Assembly: GCA_024330965.1 (NCBI GenBank)
Contig: JANDJL010000001.1
Coordinates: 124,001-188,000 of the forward strand
DNA length: 64,000 nucleotides
Reading direction: 5' to 3'
Source: Nitrospira sp.
Lineage (GTDB): Bacteria > Nitrospirota > Nitrospiria > Nitrospirales > Nitrospiraceae
Below the pieces are notes generated by a model, which was not told the origin of the DNA, ran no database searches, and saw nothing but the letters and a program-made list of their open reading frames with translations. The position numbers and the translations under genes are program-made. This document shows, piece by piece, positions 45,522 through 54,520 of the stretch. How positions within the stretch are numbered: position 1 is the stretch's first letter; every line of letters starts with the position of its first letter.

Positions 45522-45803
45522 CTACAGAATAAGCCCCCGTTCACGGATCAGTTTCTGTTTGATCAACTGAAACATTTTCTGATAATCGACCTGTCCCTGT
45601 TCGATCTGCCTTTCGTACATTTTGAGCATGGCGCGCACTTCGGCGTTTAAACGATCTTCCACCGACAGCTCATCGGTGATAGCCCGCTCCAGCGCCTCAA
45701 TCAACGATTTGTCATCGCCGACCGTTTCAAGATACCCCTCTTGTCGAAGACGACCAGCGACGGCCTGGGCCATATGTCGCACACGCTCCTTTGACAAGCG
45801 CAT
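45522..45803 (-). CDS. DUF507-family protein, copy 1
   Basis: 93 residues: MRLSKERVRHMAQAVAGRLR, ITDELSVEDRLNAEVRAMLK and VDYQKMFQLIKQKLI. Same family and length as the neighbour; they share the DELS/EE...A-MLK layout but have diverged. CGGAG precedes the ATG. It lies 5 bp behind the cyclophilin-like gene. Confidence 0.85.
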   Translation of the reverse strand: MRLSKERVRHMAQAVAGRLRQEGYLETVGDDKSLIEALERAITDELSVEDRLNAEVRAMLKMYERQIEQGQVDYQKMFQLIKQKLIRERGLIL

Positions 45804-45808
45804 GGCGC

Positions 45809-46192
45809 TTATCTCCGTTCAATCCGAACGGTCGACGCTCCCATTGCACGGCGTAATTGAGTCGCATCTCCCACAATCCGTCCGACGACGTTCACGCGGT
45901 CTGCCGGAACCGGATCATCGCCGGTGCTCATGGGAGTCCTCCCGAAAAAGATCGCCAGGACGCGGCCGATTCCCCAATAGGCGATATCGCCGATCCGCAC
46001 ATTCGTCGTGGCGGTTTCGCGATAATCGGTGACACCTGGAAACGTACAATAAAACTCTTCACCCCAGGTGTGGACCGGAGCTTCATACGGAAGCGCGGCA
46101 TAGATCTGATCGGCGGTCTTGGTGCCGTTGAGTTCCGCGTCGAGATGCACTCCTTCGATCATGATCCGGATATGTTTCGGCGGCTGTGCCAT
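45809..46192 (-). CDS. Cyclophilin-like fold protein (TM1367 type)
   Basis: 127 residues: a beta-rich small protein with HIRIMIEGVHLDAELNGTKT, IYAALPYEAPVHTWGEEFYC, IGDIAYWGIGRVLAIFFG and RVNVVGRIVGD. This resembles the TM1367/DUF369 cyclophilin-like barrel, which lacks isomerase active-site residues. First gene of the group down to bcp. Function unknown. Confidence 0.78.
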   Translation of the reverse strand: MAQPPKHIRIMIEGVHLDAELNGTKTADQIYAALPYEAPVHTWGEEFYCTFPGVTDYRETATTNVRIGDIAYWGIGRVLAIFFGRTPMSTGDDPVPADRVNVVGRIVGDATQLRRAMGASTVRIERR

Positions 46193-46299
46193 GCAAAGAG
46201 CAACTCGTCGGGGATGGGGGATTCAACGTGCGATTCGCGACGACGAACGAAGGCAACTCTAGCTTGTCTCTCCTCTGAAATCAAGGCTACAATCCATGC

Positions 46300-47097
46300 G
46301 TGTTGACCTCCACGTTCATCTTGCTCCAAGGCGTGGGTCCCGCAACCGAACGTCGATGGTGGCAAGAGGGGCTGCTTGATTGGCGGCGCTTTATCGAACG
46401 CCCTCGTGTCGCCGGGCTCTCGCCGGAGCGGAAAACCTTCTATGACCGAATACTCACCCTCGCGCAGACCGACCTTGACGAGGGCAATCTGCAATCGCTG
46501 GCATCACAAATCCGAAAGTCGGAACATTGGCGTTTCTACGACAATGACCGGTCTGGCGTTCTTTACCTCGATATCGAAACGAACGGCGTCTCCGCCCACA
46601 ATCCAAGCGGAATCGTGACCCTCGTCGGCCTTCACCGAAACGGTCGAACTCTTACCCTCGTTCATGGCGAGACCTTAACGGTCGACCGACTCCAAACTGA
46701 GCTCAACCAATGCACGTTGCTCGTGACGTTCTTCGGGAGCGGATTCGACGTGCCCTATTTACAGGCCAAATTTCCCCGCCTCCGTTTTCCCATGCCGCAC
46801 TTTGATCTCTGCTTGGCTGCCCGTCGTCTGGGACTGCATGGAGGACTTAAACGACTTGAGCGCGCGATGGGGATCGAGCGAGAACCGGCCTTAGCCGGCC
46901 TTGACGGCGGGGATGCAGTCCGTTTGTGGTCTCAATGGCGCTGCGGCAACCGCGCCGCACTCGATACCCTGTTGGCCTATAATGCCGCCGATACGGAAAA
47001 TCTTGTTCCGCTCGCAGACCTCGTCTATAAAGAAATGCGGGCGCGGTTCGGTCCTGAATCCGTACAGACGTCTTCCATCACGCGACCATCGTCATAA
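46300..47097 (+). CDS. RNase H-fold exonuclease, YprB-like
   Basis: 265 residues; start GTG at 46300 or TTG at 46303. An N-terminal helical part (GPATERRWWQEGLLDWRRFI) is followed by a DEDD-type nuclease core: YLDIETNG, LVTFFGSGFDVPYL, HFDLCLAARRLGL and the final YNAADTENLVPL. All four acidic positions are visible, so it is likely an active 3'-5' exonuclease. The family is known from B. subtilis YprB, with unclear substrate. Confidence 0.82.
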   Translation: MLTSTFILLQGVGPATERRWWQEGLLDWRRFIERPRVAGLSPERKTFYDRILTLAQTDLDEGNLQSLASQIRKSEHWRFYDNDRSGVLYLDIETNGVSAHNPSGIVTLVGLHRNGRTLTLVHGETLTVDRLQTELNQCTLLVTFFGSGFDVPYLQAKFPRLRFPMPHFDLCLAARRLGLHGGLKRLERAMGIEREPALAGLDGGDAVRLWSQWRCGNRAALDTLLAYNAADTENLVPLADLVYKEMRARFGPESVQTSSITRPSS

Positions 47098-47114
47098 CAA
47101 GGTTCGTCACGCTT

Positions 47115-47867
47115 ATGAGCATATGGATCGGCGTCGCTCGCAGCGAAATCGGCTTGGTGCGTTCCAGCAACCAAGACGCCTACCTTTTGCTGGATCGACT
47201 CGGCCTATGGGCTGTCGCCGACGGTATGGGCGGTCACGTGGGCGGCGACATCGCGGCTCAGATTGCGATCAACAGCATCAAGACCCGCGCGATGAAAACG
47301 GCCGAGGCCATTCAAGAGGGACAACCAGACGCCCCGTCGGCGTTTTTGTCGGATTTGATCCACCACGCCCACGACGCAATCCTGGAGCGGACTCGACTCG
47401 ACCCCTCGCTGAAAGGGATGGGCACCACGATCGTCCTGCTTTTCATTCGCCCGCGACCGACTCCCATTGCGCACATCGCGCATCTCGGAGACAGTCGCGC
47501 CTATCTCTTCCGAGCCGGCGCCCTCACCCCTCTCACGCGCGACCACACGCTCATTGAAAAATACCTCGAACACGGTATCCTCACACCCAAGACGGCGCGA
47601 ACACACCCGGAACGACATGTTCTCACACAAGCGCTGGGCGTCTCTTCCCTCGTAAAACCTTCCTTCTCATCCTACCCTCTGGAGCAGAATGACCTCTTGT
47701 TGCTCTGTTCAGATGGACTGACGAAAATGTTGGATGACGAGCAGATTCGAAACATCTGTTCCATAACCCAAGGTGATCCGACCCAAACTTGCCAGAGCCT
47801 GATCACCGCATCTCTCGACCGTGGAGGCACGGATAATGTCACCGTGATCGTTGTCGGCCACGTGTAA
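47115..47867 (+). CDS. PP2C-family serine/threonine phosphatase
   Basis: 250 residues. GLVRSSNQDAYLLLDRLGLW, VADGMGGHVGGDIAAQIA, HLGDSRAYLFR and the C-terminal LLCSDGLTKMLDDEQI plus GGTDNVTVIVV are the PPM motifs of Stp1/PrpC enzymes. All metal-binding Asp residues are intact. No Ser/Thr kinase gene is adjacent. 17 bp behind the exonuclease gene. Confidence 0.94.
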   Translation: MSIWIGVARSEIGLVRSSNQDAYLLLDRLGLWAVADGMGGHVGGDIAAQIAINSIKTRAMKTAEAIQEGQPDAPSAFLSDLIHHAHDAILERTRLDPSLKGMGTTIVLLFIRPRPTPIAHIAHLGDSRAYLFRAGALTPLTRDHTLIEKYLEHGILTPKTARTHPERHVLTQALGVSSLVKPSFSSYPLEQNDLLLLCSDGLTKMLDDEQIRNICSITQGDPTQTCQSLITASLDRGGTDNVTVIVVGHV

Positions 47868-47920
47868 CCACGCAACTTGCACCATGATCTCCGAAATCAG
47901 AGATCGACGCAGGACCATGG

Positions 47921-47950
47921 TTGACAACTCCCGGTGGACCCGTGTAGCTT
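47921..47950 (+). promoter_or_regulatory. Candidate promoter of the SnoaL-like gene
   Basis: Perfect TTGACA (47921-47926), 18-base spacer, weak TAGCTT (47945-47950), 66 bases before the ATG. A stem GATCTC/GAGATC (47886-47891 and 47900-47905) just upstream may end the previous transcript. Confidence 0.35.
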
Positions 47951-48016
47951 TCTCTTCCAATCTTTTGTAGTCTTCTTCTCCAATTACAGAAGAGATCACT
48001 CACAGGGAGCCACGGT

Positions 48017-48895
48017 ATGGATCGCTTTGTCAGAGTATGGGGGTGTTGCCTGGCCGGATTGCTCGCCTTTTCATCGTTCGCGCTTGCGGAGACGTCGGAT
48101 CCCGATACTCCGGAAGCGGTCATCCGTCGGCTTGTTCAAGCCAACGCCGAAAAAGATATGTCGGTCATTTCCCGCCTCATGGCGCATGACGCCGACATCA
48201 GGAGTTATTCGGTCGGGGGCCGTAAATACGTCGGATGGCCGGAATTCGAACGTGAAATGCAGGAAGAATTCGTCAATGTCGAGAAACTCGAAATCCCGAT
48301 TCTTGAGCTCAACGTGTGGAGCAAGGGAGACATTGCATGGTTTTCAATGGAGCTGGACTACATCCGGTACGTGGGGGCGGGAGCGAACCAAACCCGCACG
48401 GTTCTCCCCCTGCGGGAAACCGGTGTCCTGGAACGACGGAACGGACAATGGATTTTGTTGTCTTTTCATGAATCGTTCCGGTCCGCGCAGATGACCGGCC
48501 CGACGGCTGAATCAACCTTGCCGTCATCCCAACAGCTTCTGGTCAGCAACCCTCCGGCCGCCGCGACACCGGACCTCAGCGGCGAATGGGACATTCTCGA
48601 GGTCGAAGACAACAAACGCTACAAGGCCACGTTGGATAAAAACGGGAACGGCCCCTATACGCAACATGGCGGTCGCTTCGTCACGACGAAATTCGCGGAT
48701 CGTTTATGGCAAGGCACCTGGCATCAACCAGGCAATGATCGGGAGGGGGGATTTGAAGTGCTTCTTTCAGAGGATGGGATGCACGCTAAAGGAATTTGGT
48801 GGTACACCCGCGTAGGCAAACAGAAAGGCATTCCCCCACGGGAACACGGTGGGACGTACGAGTGGAAACGATTAACGCCGCCCCCCTCTCAATGA
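48017..48895 (+). CDS. Exported SnoaL-like/NTF2-fold protein with extra C-terminal domain
   Basis: 292 residues. Signal peptide CCLAGLLAFSSFALAETS. An NTF2/SnoaL-like domain spans about residues 30-155 (ETPEAVIRRLVQ-like start, SVISRLMAHDADIRSYSVGG and GVLERRNGQWILLSFHESF). The last 110 residues (GEWDILEVEDNKRYKATLD, RLWQGTWHQPGNDREGGFEV and GIWWYTRVGKQKG) look like a beta-barrel of unknown family. GGGAG stands before the ATG. Probably periplasmic; ligand unknown. Confidence 0.75.
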   Translation: MDRFVRVWGCCLAGLLAFSSFALAETSDPDTPEAVIRRLVQANAEKDMSVISRLMAHDADIRSYSVGGRKYVGWPEFEREMQEEFVNVEKLEIPILELNVWSKGDIAWFSMELDYIRYVGAGANQTRTVLPLRETGVLERRNGQWILLSFHESFRSAQMTGPTAESTLPSSQQLLVSNPPAAATPDLSGEWDILEVEDNKRYKATLDKNGNGPYTQHGGRFVTTKFADRLWQGTWHQPGNDREGGFEVLLSEDGMHAKGIWWYTRVGKQKGIPPREHGGTYEWKRLTPPPSQ

Positions 48896-48949
48896 CTGGA
48901 GACATCTTTCACGTGAAAACTCCACGGAGTCCGGTTCAAAACACGGTCT

Positions 48950-48968
48950 TATAATTCTGCTCGGAGGT
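48950..48968 (+). promoter_or_regulatory. -10 element TATAAT and ribosome site before the copper-protein gene
   Basis: A perfect TATAAT (48950-48955) with no good -35 partner, followed by GGAGG (48963-48967) and ATG at 48972. The leader would be only about 10 bases, so this may be an activator-dependent or very short-leader promoter, or chance. Confidence 0.3.
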
Positions 48969-48971
48969 TAT

Positions 48972-49979
48972 ATGCGAAGATTTCTGATTGCCTTAATGTT
49001 GGTCTTCATGGGTTCATCGGCCTATGCGGACGGCACCCACATGCATGACCACCACGCGGTCCCCACGCTGAAAAAACACGTCGGGTCGAAAATCACCTAT
49101 GGAGAGAACACCGCAACACTTACGTTTGGTCCCATTGATCTTCCCACCGGCCATAATGAAGGTGACATGGGTGACTCCATGCCTCGATTCCACTTCCAAC
49201 TCCCGGAAGATAAATATCTAGTCGGCTTTAAATCCGCTCTGTCAACAGTCGATGGGAAAGAATTGCCGAAAAACTATCTCCATCATATTCTGCTGATCAA
49301 CAACAGCAAACCCAGTTTGACCTGCCCCGGCGAACCGCTCTTCTTCGGCGGAGCCGGATTGGAAATGGCCGAAACGCACTTTCCCGACGGATACGGTGTG
49401 AAACTCGCAAAAGACGACCGACTCATGACAGTCGTTGCCTTCTATCATGGCGCCCCTCCTACAAAAGGCGTGGTCGCCACCTTCACCATGTACTTTGCAC
49501 CCAAAGAACAGCACATCCAGGAGTTAGACATCTATCAAGTCGGAGTCAATATCGTCTGCTTCACCAAATTTGGGGACCGTCCCCCTGACCAAACGGATGA
49601 AGGGATCGAGATCAAACCAGGTGTCCAGGTCCACACGGCACCCCTCAAGTTCAGCGTCGACGGGTGCGTCAAGTTCGCCTATCCGCACGGGCACGACGAA
49701 CTGCTCATGATCGCGCTGGAGAATAAAACGAAAAAACAGACCCTGCTTAGAACTGTACCGGATGTCGAGCAAGATGGGACTCTCCGAGAGTTTCTCCCCC
49801 ATCAAATTTATCGAGACAGTCGGGGGTTTCCCGTCAACACCGTCGACGATTATGAAATGGTGATGGTCCATCACCACCCACTGGAAAAAACTGAACCGCA
49901 GCATGGAATGGGCAACTACCTTCTGTATATGACACGAGGAGCCTGTCCTGAAACAAACAATACGGCCGCTGCCTATTAA
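48972..49979 (+). CDS. Exported PHM/DBH-like copper protein, putative monooxygenase
   Basis: 335 residues. Signal peptide RRFLIALMLVFMGSSAYADG, then a His-rich stretch (HMHDHH). The copper-ligand pattern of type II ascorbate-dependent monooxygenases is present in order: paired His104-His105 in NYLHHILLIN, His159 in VAFYHG, His239-x-His241 in YPHGHDELLM, and a Met in HGMGNYLLYM (Met313). Cys pairs for disulfides occur. In PHM these ligands form the CuH and CuM sites that hydroxylate a substrate C-H bond. Similarity was judged by eye. Substrate and electron donor are unknown; a non-catalytic copper-binding role is possible. Confidence 0.62.
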   Translation: MRRFLIALMLVFMGSSAYADGTHMHDHHAVPTLKKHVGSKITYGENTATLTFGPIDLPTGHNEGDMGDSMPRFHFQLPEDKYLVGFKSALSTVDGKELPKNYLHHILLINNSKPSLTCPGEPLFFGGAGLEMAETHFPDGYGVKLAKDDRLMTVVAFYHGAPPTKGVVATFTMYFAPKEQHIQELDIYQVGVNIVCFTKFGDRPPDQTDEGIEIKPGVQVHTAPLKFSVDGCVKFAYPHGHDELLMIALENKTKKQTLLRTVPDVEQDGTLREFLPHQIYRDSRGFPVNTVDDYEMVMVHHHPLEKTEPQHGMGNYLLYMTRGACPETNNTAAAY

Positions 49980-50414
49980 CTTCACCGTTTTGATCACGCG
50001 GGGAGAGGTTTATCAAACATTGTGGGTCCAACAGGCCTCTTCCCGCGAATCCCTCCACCACGTAAGCCATCTCTTTCAGAACTCGTCGAGACCGGTGGCG
50101 ATCCCCTTTCCAAAAGAAAAACCGTTACAGGTAACGGCGAGGCCGCTACAGCTCGCACGACCAGGATTCAACGTTTCTTCTCTCCAACGATCGATACTCC
50201 CAACACTTCAACGTTTTTGACAAGTCAGCTTCAATCGACGAGCTCACTCACCTCATTCGCTTGAAAATCTAATCCGCTGGCTCAAACGGGCCATGCTGGG
50301 TATACTTCCTTCCGATGGCAACATGAACGTTCCGATATGGATCGCTCCATCTCTCAAGCTCTCAAGGCAGGTACCGTTCGTAACATGCCCCGATGAGGAA
50401 ACGTTTGAATCCCC
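49980..50414. other. 435-bp intergenic region with dyad and direct repeats
   Basis: No credible gene. It holds the perfect dyad CCGTTAC-AG-GTAACGG (50122-50137) and two copies of TTCAACGTTT (50167-50176, 50207-50216) exactly 40 bp apart. TTGACA overlaps the second copy's end (50217-50222) but has no fitting -10. Likely the control region of the following histidine-kinase operon. Confidence 0.45.
50122..50137. promoter_or_regulatory. Perfect inverted repeat, operator-like
   Basis: CCGTTAC, AG, GTAACGG: 7-bp arms with a 2-bp centre, a usual size for a dimeric repressor or activator site. It lies 278 bp upstream of the histidine-kinase start. Confidence 0.45.
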
Positions 50415-51686
50415 ATGACGGACTTTTCCCCTCCTCACATAAACACGGCCCCCGAAACCACCGAATCCCTCCGGCATTTAAGGGAATTTTTACAAGATAT
50501 CGGGGAGATCCCAACACTTCCCTTGCTTGCCGAGCGACTCCTCACGGAACTGTTGAGACGCACACACGGCCGTCAAGGCTGGCTGTATCTGCTCGATCAA
50601 GAACGGACTGGCCTGTATCATTTGACGACCGATCAATCTGATCAACCTGATCAACTGAAAGCCACACCCAGAACGTTGACACTTTCCCATCCTCTTGTCC
50701 ATGAACTCGCTCATCGGCATGAGATTCTCGACCGCCGATTCTCACCCCACGACACCGACGGTCACGTCAGCCTGAACACATCGGACTTCATCGGTTGCAG
50801 CTTGGCGATTCCCTTTGTCAATCGCGGGAGACTGCTTGCATTTGCCATCCTTCAATCCGACTCGAACATATCAGCTTTCTACCGGGAAAACACGGACCTC
50901 TTGCGAATCATCGCGCAAAGCGGAGCGAGCTCATTGGACTGCCTATTAAATTGCAACGATCTCCATTCCTCGCAAGAGCTGACTCGCCGAGCGGATCGAC
51001 TGCGATCCCTTGAAACATTGGCCGGCGGGTTTGCTCATGAAATCAGAAACCCCCTGACGTCGATCAAAACCTTCATTCAACTGACCCCCGAACGAAAAGA
51101 CGATGCCGAGTTCATACGGGAATTTAGCCAAGTGGTTCTCGGCGACGTTCGTCGCATCGAGCGATTGATCGATGAGATTCTCGGCTACGCTCGCTCCATG
51201 GAGCCTCAACTGGCCGAGGAAGACATCAACACCGTGGTATCCTCGTGCCTGTACTTGCTTGATGCCAAGGCCCGCGATCGAGGGATCATGATTCAAAAAG
51301 ACTTGGCGTCCGAGCTTCCTCGTGTCATGTTGGACCAGCAACAAATCAAACAAGCGCTGTTGAACCTCTTTACGAACGCTCTGGATGCCATGGGAGACCG
51401 CGGGGGCACGCTTTTGGTCAAAACGCACGCCATAGAACGGTGGAAAGGACGGAGGGAGGTGCAGGTCGATATTGCGGATACCGGTCATGGTATTCCAGCC
51501 GCCGATCTGGAACGTATCTTTGATCCCTTTTATACGACCAAACACAAAAGCTCCGAGCATGAAGGCACGGGGCTGGGCTTGTTCATCGCCCATCAAATTA
51601 TCCGAGAGCACCAAGGGACCATTCACGTCCAGAGCACGGAAGGAGCCGGCACGGTTTTCCGGATCACTTTGCCGTCCGTGGGATAA
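50415..51686 (+). CDS. GAF-domain sensor histidine kinase
   Basis: 423 residues, no membrane helix, so a cytoplasmic sensor. A GAF-type domain (about 30-180), a dimerisation helix with the phosphorylated His208 in GGFAHEIRNPLTSIK, and a HATPase domain with N box (QALLNLFTNALDAMG), G1 (DIADTGHGIP) and G2 (HEGTGLGLFIAHQI). Orthodox NtrB-like catalytic core. The cognate regulator follows 15 bp downstream. Ligand of the GAF domain unknown. Confidence 0.92.
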   Translation: MTDFSPPHINTAPETTESLRHLREFLQDIGEIPTLPLLAERLLTELLRRTHGRQGWLYLLDQERTGLYHLTTDQSDQPDQLKATPRTLTLSHPLVHELAHRHEILDRRFSPHDTDGHVSLNTSDFIGCSLAIPFVNRGRLLAFAILQSDSNISAFYRENTDLLRIIAQSGASSLDCLLNCNDLHSSQELTRRADRLRSLETLAGGFAHEIRNPLTSIKTFIQLTPERKDDAEFIREFSQVVLGDVRRIERLIDEILGYARSMEPQLAEEDINTVVSSCLYLLDAKARDRGIMIQKDLASELPRVMLDQQQIKQALLNLFTNALDAMGDRGGTLLVKTHAIERWKGRREVQVDIADTGHGIPAADLERIFDPFYTTKHKSSEHEGTGLGLFIAHQIIREHQGTIHVQSTEGAGTVFRITLPSVG

Positions 51687-51701
51687 GACGAAGAGAGGAA
51701 G

Positions 51702-53156
51702 ATGGTGGAAAGCCACGTTCCCAAGAAACGCGTTCTTTTGATCGACGATGAAGCCCGGGTTCGCGCCGCCCTGAAGTCGGTTCTTGAGCCGTCATACGAG
51801 ATTCTTCAAGCGGCAGACGCACGGGATGGGCTCACCGCGTTCAGAACCGAGAGTCCGGATCTTGTCCTGCTCGACGTCATTCTTCCGGATACCGACGGAT
51901 TGACCGTGCTCCAAGCCATCCGCTCCGAGAGCAAAATAGTGCCGGTCATTATGCTGACCGGTACCAAATCCATCAAAACCGCCGTCGACGCCATGAAGTT
52001 GGGAGCGGCGGACTATTTATCCAAACCCTTCGATATCGAGGAATTGCGCATCACTGTCGATCGCGCGATAAACGCCTCTGAACTGGAGCGGGAGGTCAAA
52101 CAGTTGCGCAGTCAGGTTGTGCAGCGATACGCCTTTCACAACCTGATAGGGAAAAGTCAAGGCATGCAGGAAATCTACGCCAAAATCGAGCAGGTTGCAG
52201 ACAGCCGCACGACCGTCCTCATCACGGGAGAGAGCGGAACCGGCAAAGAACTGGTGGCACGGGCGCTGCACTACAACAGTTCACGGCGGGATCGACCATT
52301 CGTGGCCATCAACTGCGCCGCGCTACCGGAAACCCTAATTGAAAGCGAGCTGTTCGGTCATGAAAAAGGCGCGTTCACGGACGCCACGGCTCGGCGGACA
52401 GGGCAGTTTGAACTGGCCAACACGGGCACCTTGTTCCTCGACGAAATCGGCGAACTGAGCCTCGTGACACAAGCCAAGCTGCTGCGGGTTCTTCAAGAAC
52501 GGGAATTCACGCGGGTGGGGGGTGTTCAACCGATCAAGGTAGACGTTCGAATCGTGGCGGCCACCAATAAAAACCTGGACGAACTAGTTCGGAAAGAGCA
52601 GTTTCGAGAAGATTTGTATTATCGGATCAACGTCATCGCACTGTATCTCCCTCCGCTCCGGGAGCGCGGCGAGGACATCGCCCTGCTCGCCAACCATTTT
52701 CTTGCGAAACGGCTTGAAGAGGAAAAGCGCCCGCCGATCGAGTTTTCAAAAGACGCACTGGAAGCCTTGACCCGTTACCCCTGGCCTGGAAACGTCCGCG
52801 AACTGGAAAACGTAGTGGAACAAGCCCTTATCTGGTCGCAGGGTGCTTCTCAAATCACATCGGAACATCTGCCGGCATCGCTCAAAGGGGACATTCGTTC
52901 GTCTTCGCTCCATGACGACATCATCGCCGGCCGCGTGTCGCTCGAAAAAGCGGTCATGGAATTCGAGCGGGACATCATTCTTGACGCCCTCAAACGCACC
53001 AACTATGTGCAAACCCATGCCGCCAATTTGCTGGGAATCAGTCGACGCATGCTCAAATACCGCATGGATACGTTGGGTATCAGCAGACGGGATCCTCACC
53101 CCACCGCAACGGGAGAGGACGAAGCCAAGAATGAACCTTCCGGACCATATCCTTAA
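51702..53156 (+). CDS. NtrC-type sigma54-dependent response regulator
   Basis: 484 residues. Receiver with phospho-acceptor Asp58 ([13 protein letters not shown]). AAA+ domain with Walker A GESGTGKE (176-183), the loop GAFTDA (223-228) in place of the usual GAFTGA, and [14 protein letters not shown]-terminal Fis-type HTH ([20 protein letters not shown]) completes it. Activates sigma54 promoters when phosphorylated by the kinase before it. The loop change touches the sigma54 contact, so activation efficiency may differ. No sigma54 promoter was found with certainty nearby. Confidence 0.93.
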   Translation: MVESHVPKKRVLLIDDEARVRAALKSVLEPSYEILQAADARDGLTAFRTESPDLVLLDVILPDTDGLTVLQAIRSESKIVPVIMLTGTKSIKTAVDAMKLGAADYLSKPFDIEELRITVDRAINASELEREVKQLRSQVVQRYAFHNLIGKSQGMQEIYAKIEQVADSRTTVLITGESGTGKELVARALHYNSSRRDRPFVAINCAALPETLIESELFGHEKGAFTDATARRTGQFELANTGTLFLDEIGELSLVTQAKLLRVLQEREFTRVGGVQPIKVDVRIVAATNKNLDELVRKEQFREDLYYRINVIALYLPPLRERGEDIALLANHFLAKRLEEEKRPPIEFSKDALEALTRYPWPGNVRELENVVEQALIWSQGASQITSEHLPASLKGDIRSSSLHDDIIAGRVSLEKAVMEFERDIILDALKRTNYVQTHAANLLGISRRMLKYRMDTLGISRRDPHPTATGEDEAKNEPSGPYP

Positions 53157-53200
53157 AACATTCGTGCCGCCGCGTGCTGCTCCATTGCAAGGGACAGGTC

Positions 53201-53259
53201 CCATATGGACGTATCGGCCACTCCATATGGCCATATTGACCCCCTAAACCACCATATGC
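53201..53259. repeat. Four CCATAT motifs in the gap before the HD-GYP regulator
   Basis: CCATATGG (53201), CCATATGG (53223), CCATATTG (53231) and CCATATGC (53252). The first and second are 22 bp apart and the third and fourth 21 bp, about two helical turns. The gap is 149 bp; sites end 46 bases before the ATG. Likely binding sites of a dimeric regulator. Confidence 0.5.
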
Positions 53260-53305
53260 TTGTATCTCGTATCTTTAACGGAGCGCGATAAAAAAAGAAG
53301 TTCCC

Positions 53306-54520
53306 ATGCCGACACAGAAAACCGATACGCCGTTGACGGTCAACAAGACCGTGCATTCAGATGGCAGTCATCGCAAAGCCACAATCCTAGTTGTGGACGA
53401 TGAAACCGGCCCGCGTGAAGCTCTGAAAATCATCCTTCATCCTTCTTTCAACGTGTGCCTGGCGGAAACCGCCGCCGCCGCGCTTCGGGTTCTTCACACG
53501 CAACCAGTCGATCTTGTCGTGCTTGATCAAAAACTTCCGGATAGGTCCGGTGTTGACCTGCTGCAAGACATCAAACGAACCCATGCTGAAGTTGAAGTCA
53601 TCATTATTACAGGGTACGGCAGTCTCTCATCGGCCATGACGGCTATTCACCACGGAGCAGCGGGATACCTGCTGAAGCCCTTCAATACGAATGAGCTTCT
53701 TATACTCGTGAACCAGACGCTGGAGAAAAAGCGCCGCCTTGACTTTCTCCGGACTTCTCTCCGCTCATCCCCCGAGCTTTGGGGGTCCGAAGAAGAAGCC
53801 GCGCAAGCCTGGCAGGCGTTGAAAAACAGCTACCGGACGCTGACCATCCATCATATACCTGAAAACATTTCGCCTCACCTCGGCATGCCCGATTGCCTGC
53901 CTCTTCTTTCGGACATCATCGAAGCGACGGACCACCGATTATGGAGCCATTCGTGCCGCGTGAGCTTTTATGCGGGTTTGATAGGGACTCGGCTCACTCT
54001 CTCCGACCGAGATCAACAGTCGCTGACGATCGGGGCGTTTCTTCATGATCTCGGCAAGACCTGCCCCGCACTACGGGGATCACTGGAAGAATGGAATCCT
54101 CTCGCCTGCATCATGAAAACGGAAAAACAACATCCACTCATCGGTGCAAGCGTCATCCACTCATTAGAGTTGCCGGCCGAAGTCGGCCAAGTCATCTTGT
54201 ATCACCATGAACGGTGGGATGGATTAGGCTACCCCCATGGACTCAGAGGCGAAGGCATCCCCTATTTTGCACGCATCGTGAGCGTATCCGAGGCATTCGA
54301 CTATATGACCGTCGAAGCGGCCGATCGCTCATACCTGACGATCGAGGAAGCAGTCCACAGCATTTCCCGTGAATCGGGCTCGTTCTTCGACCCGTCGCTG
54401 GTCGATTCGTTTGTCGAGGTTCTGACCCGCTACCGAGATTCCCTCCCGCCCTTGGCCGTTCCCCCCATTACAGTGCCGGGAAACCTCCCGACTATTCCGG
54501 CATCGTTGATTACTCGGTAG
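53306..54520 (+). CDS. Response regulator with HD-GYP domain
   Basis: 404 residues. Receiver (about 25-145) with Asp74 in VVLDQKLPDRSG, a linker, then an HD-GYP domain with His215, HD at 247-248 (FLHDLGK), HH at 300-301 and GYP at 308-310 (GLGYPHGL). Such RpfG-like proteins hydrolyse c-di-GMP; the metal ligands visible here are intact. It probably belongs to the same circuit as the kinase and NtrC-type regulator. Its end overlaps the convergent recN by 11 bp. Confidence 0.9.
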   Translation: MPTQKTDTPLTVNKTVHSDGSHRKATILVVDDETGPREALKIILHPSFNVCLAETAAAALRVLHTQPVDLVVLDQKLPDRSGVDLLQDIKRTHAEVEVIIITGYGSLSSAMTAIHHGAAGYLLKPFNTNELLILVNQTLEKKRRLDFLRTSLRSSPELWGSEEEAAQAWQALKNSYRTLTIHHIPENISPHLGMPDCLPLLSDIIEATDHRLWSHSCRVSFYAGLIGTRLTLSDRDQQSLTIGAFLHDLGKTCPALRGSLEEWNPLACIMKTEKQHPLIGASVIHSLELPAEVGQVILYHHERWDGLGYPHGLRGEGIPYFARIVSVSEAFDYMTVEAADRSYLTIEEAVHSISRESGSFFDPSLVDSFVEVLTRYRDSLPPLAVPPITVPGNLPTIPASLITR

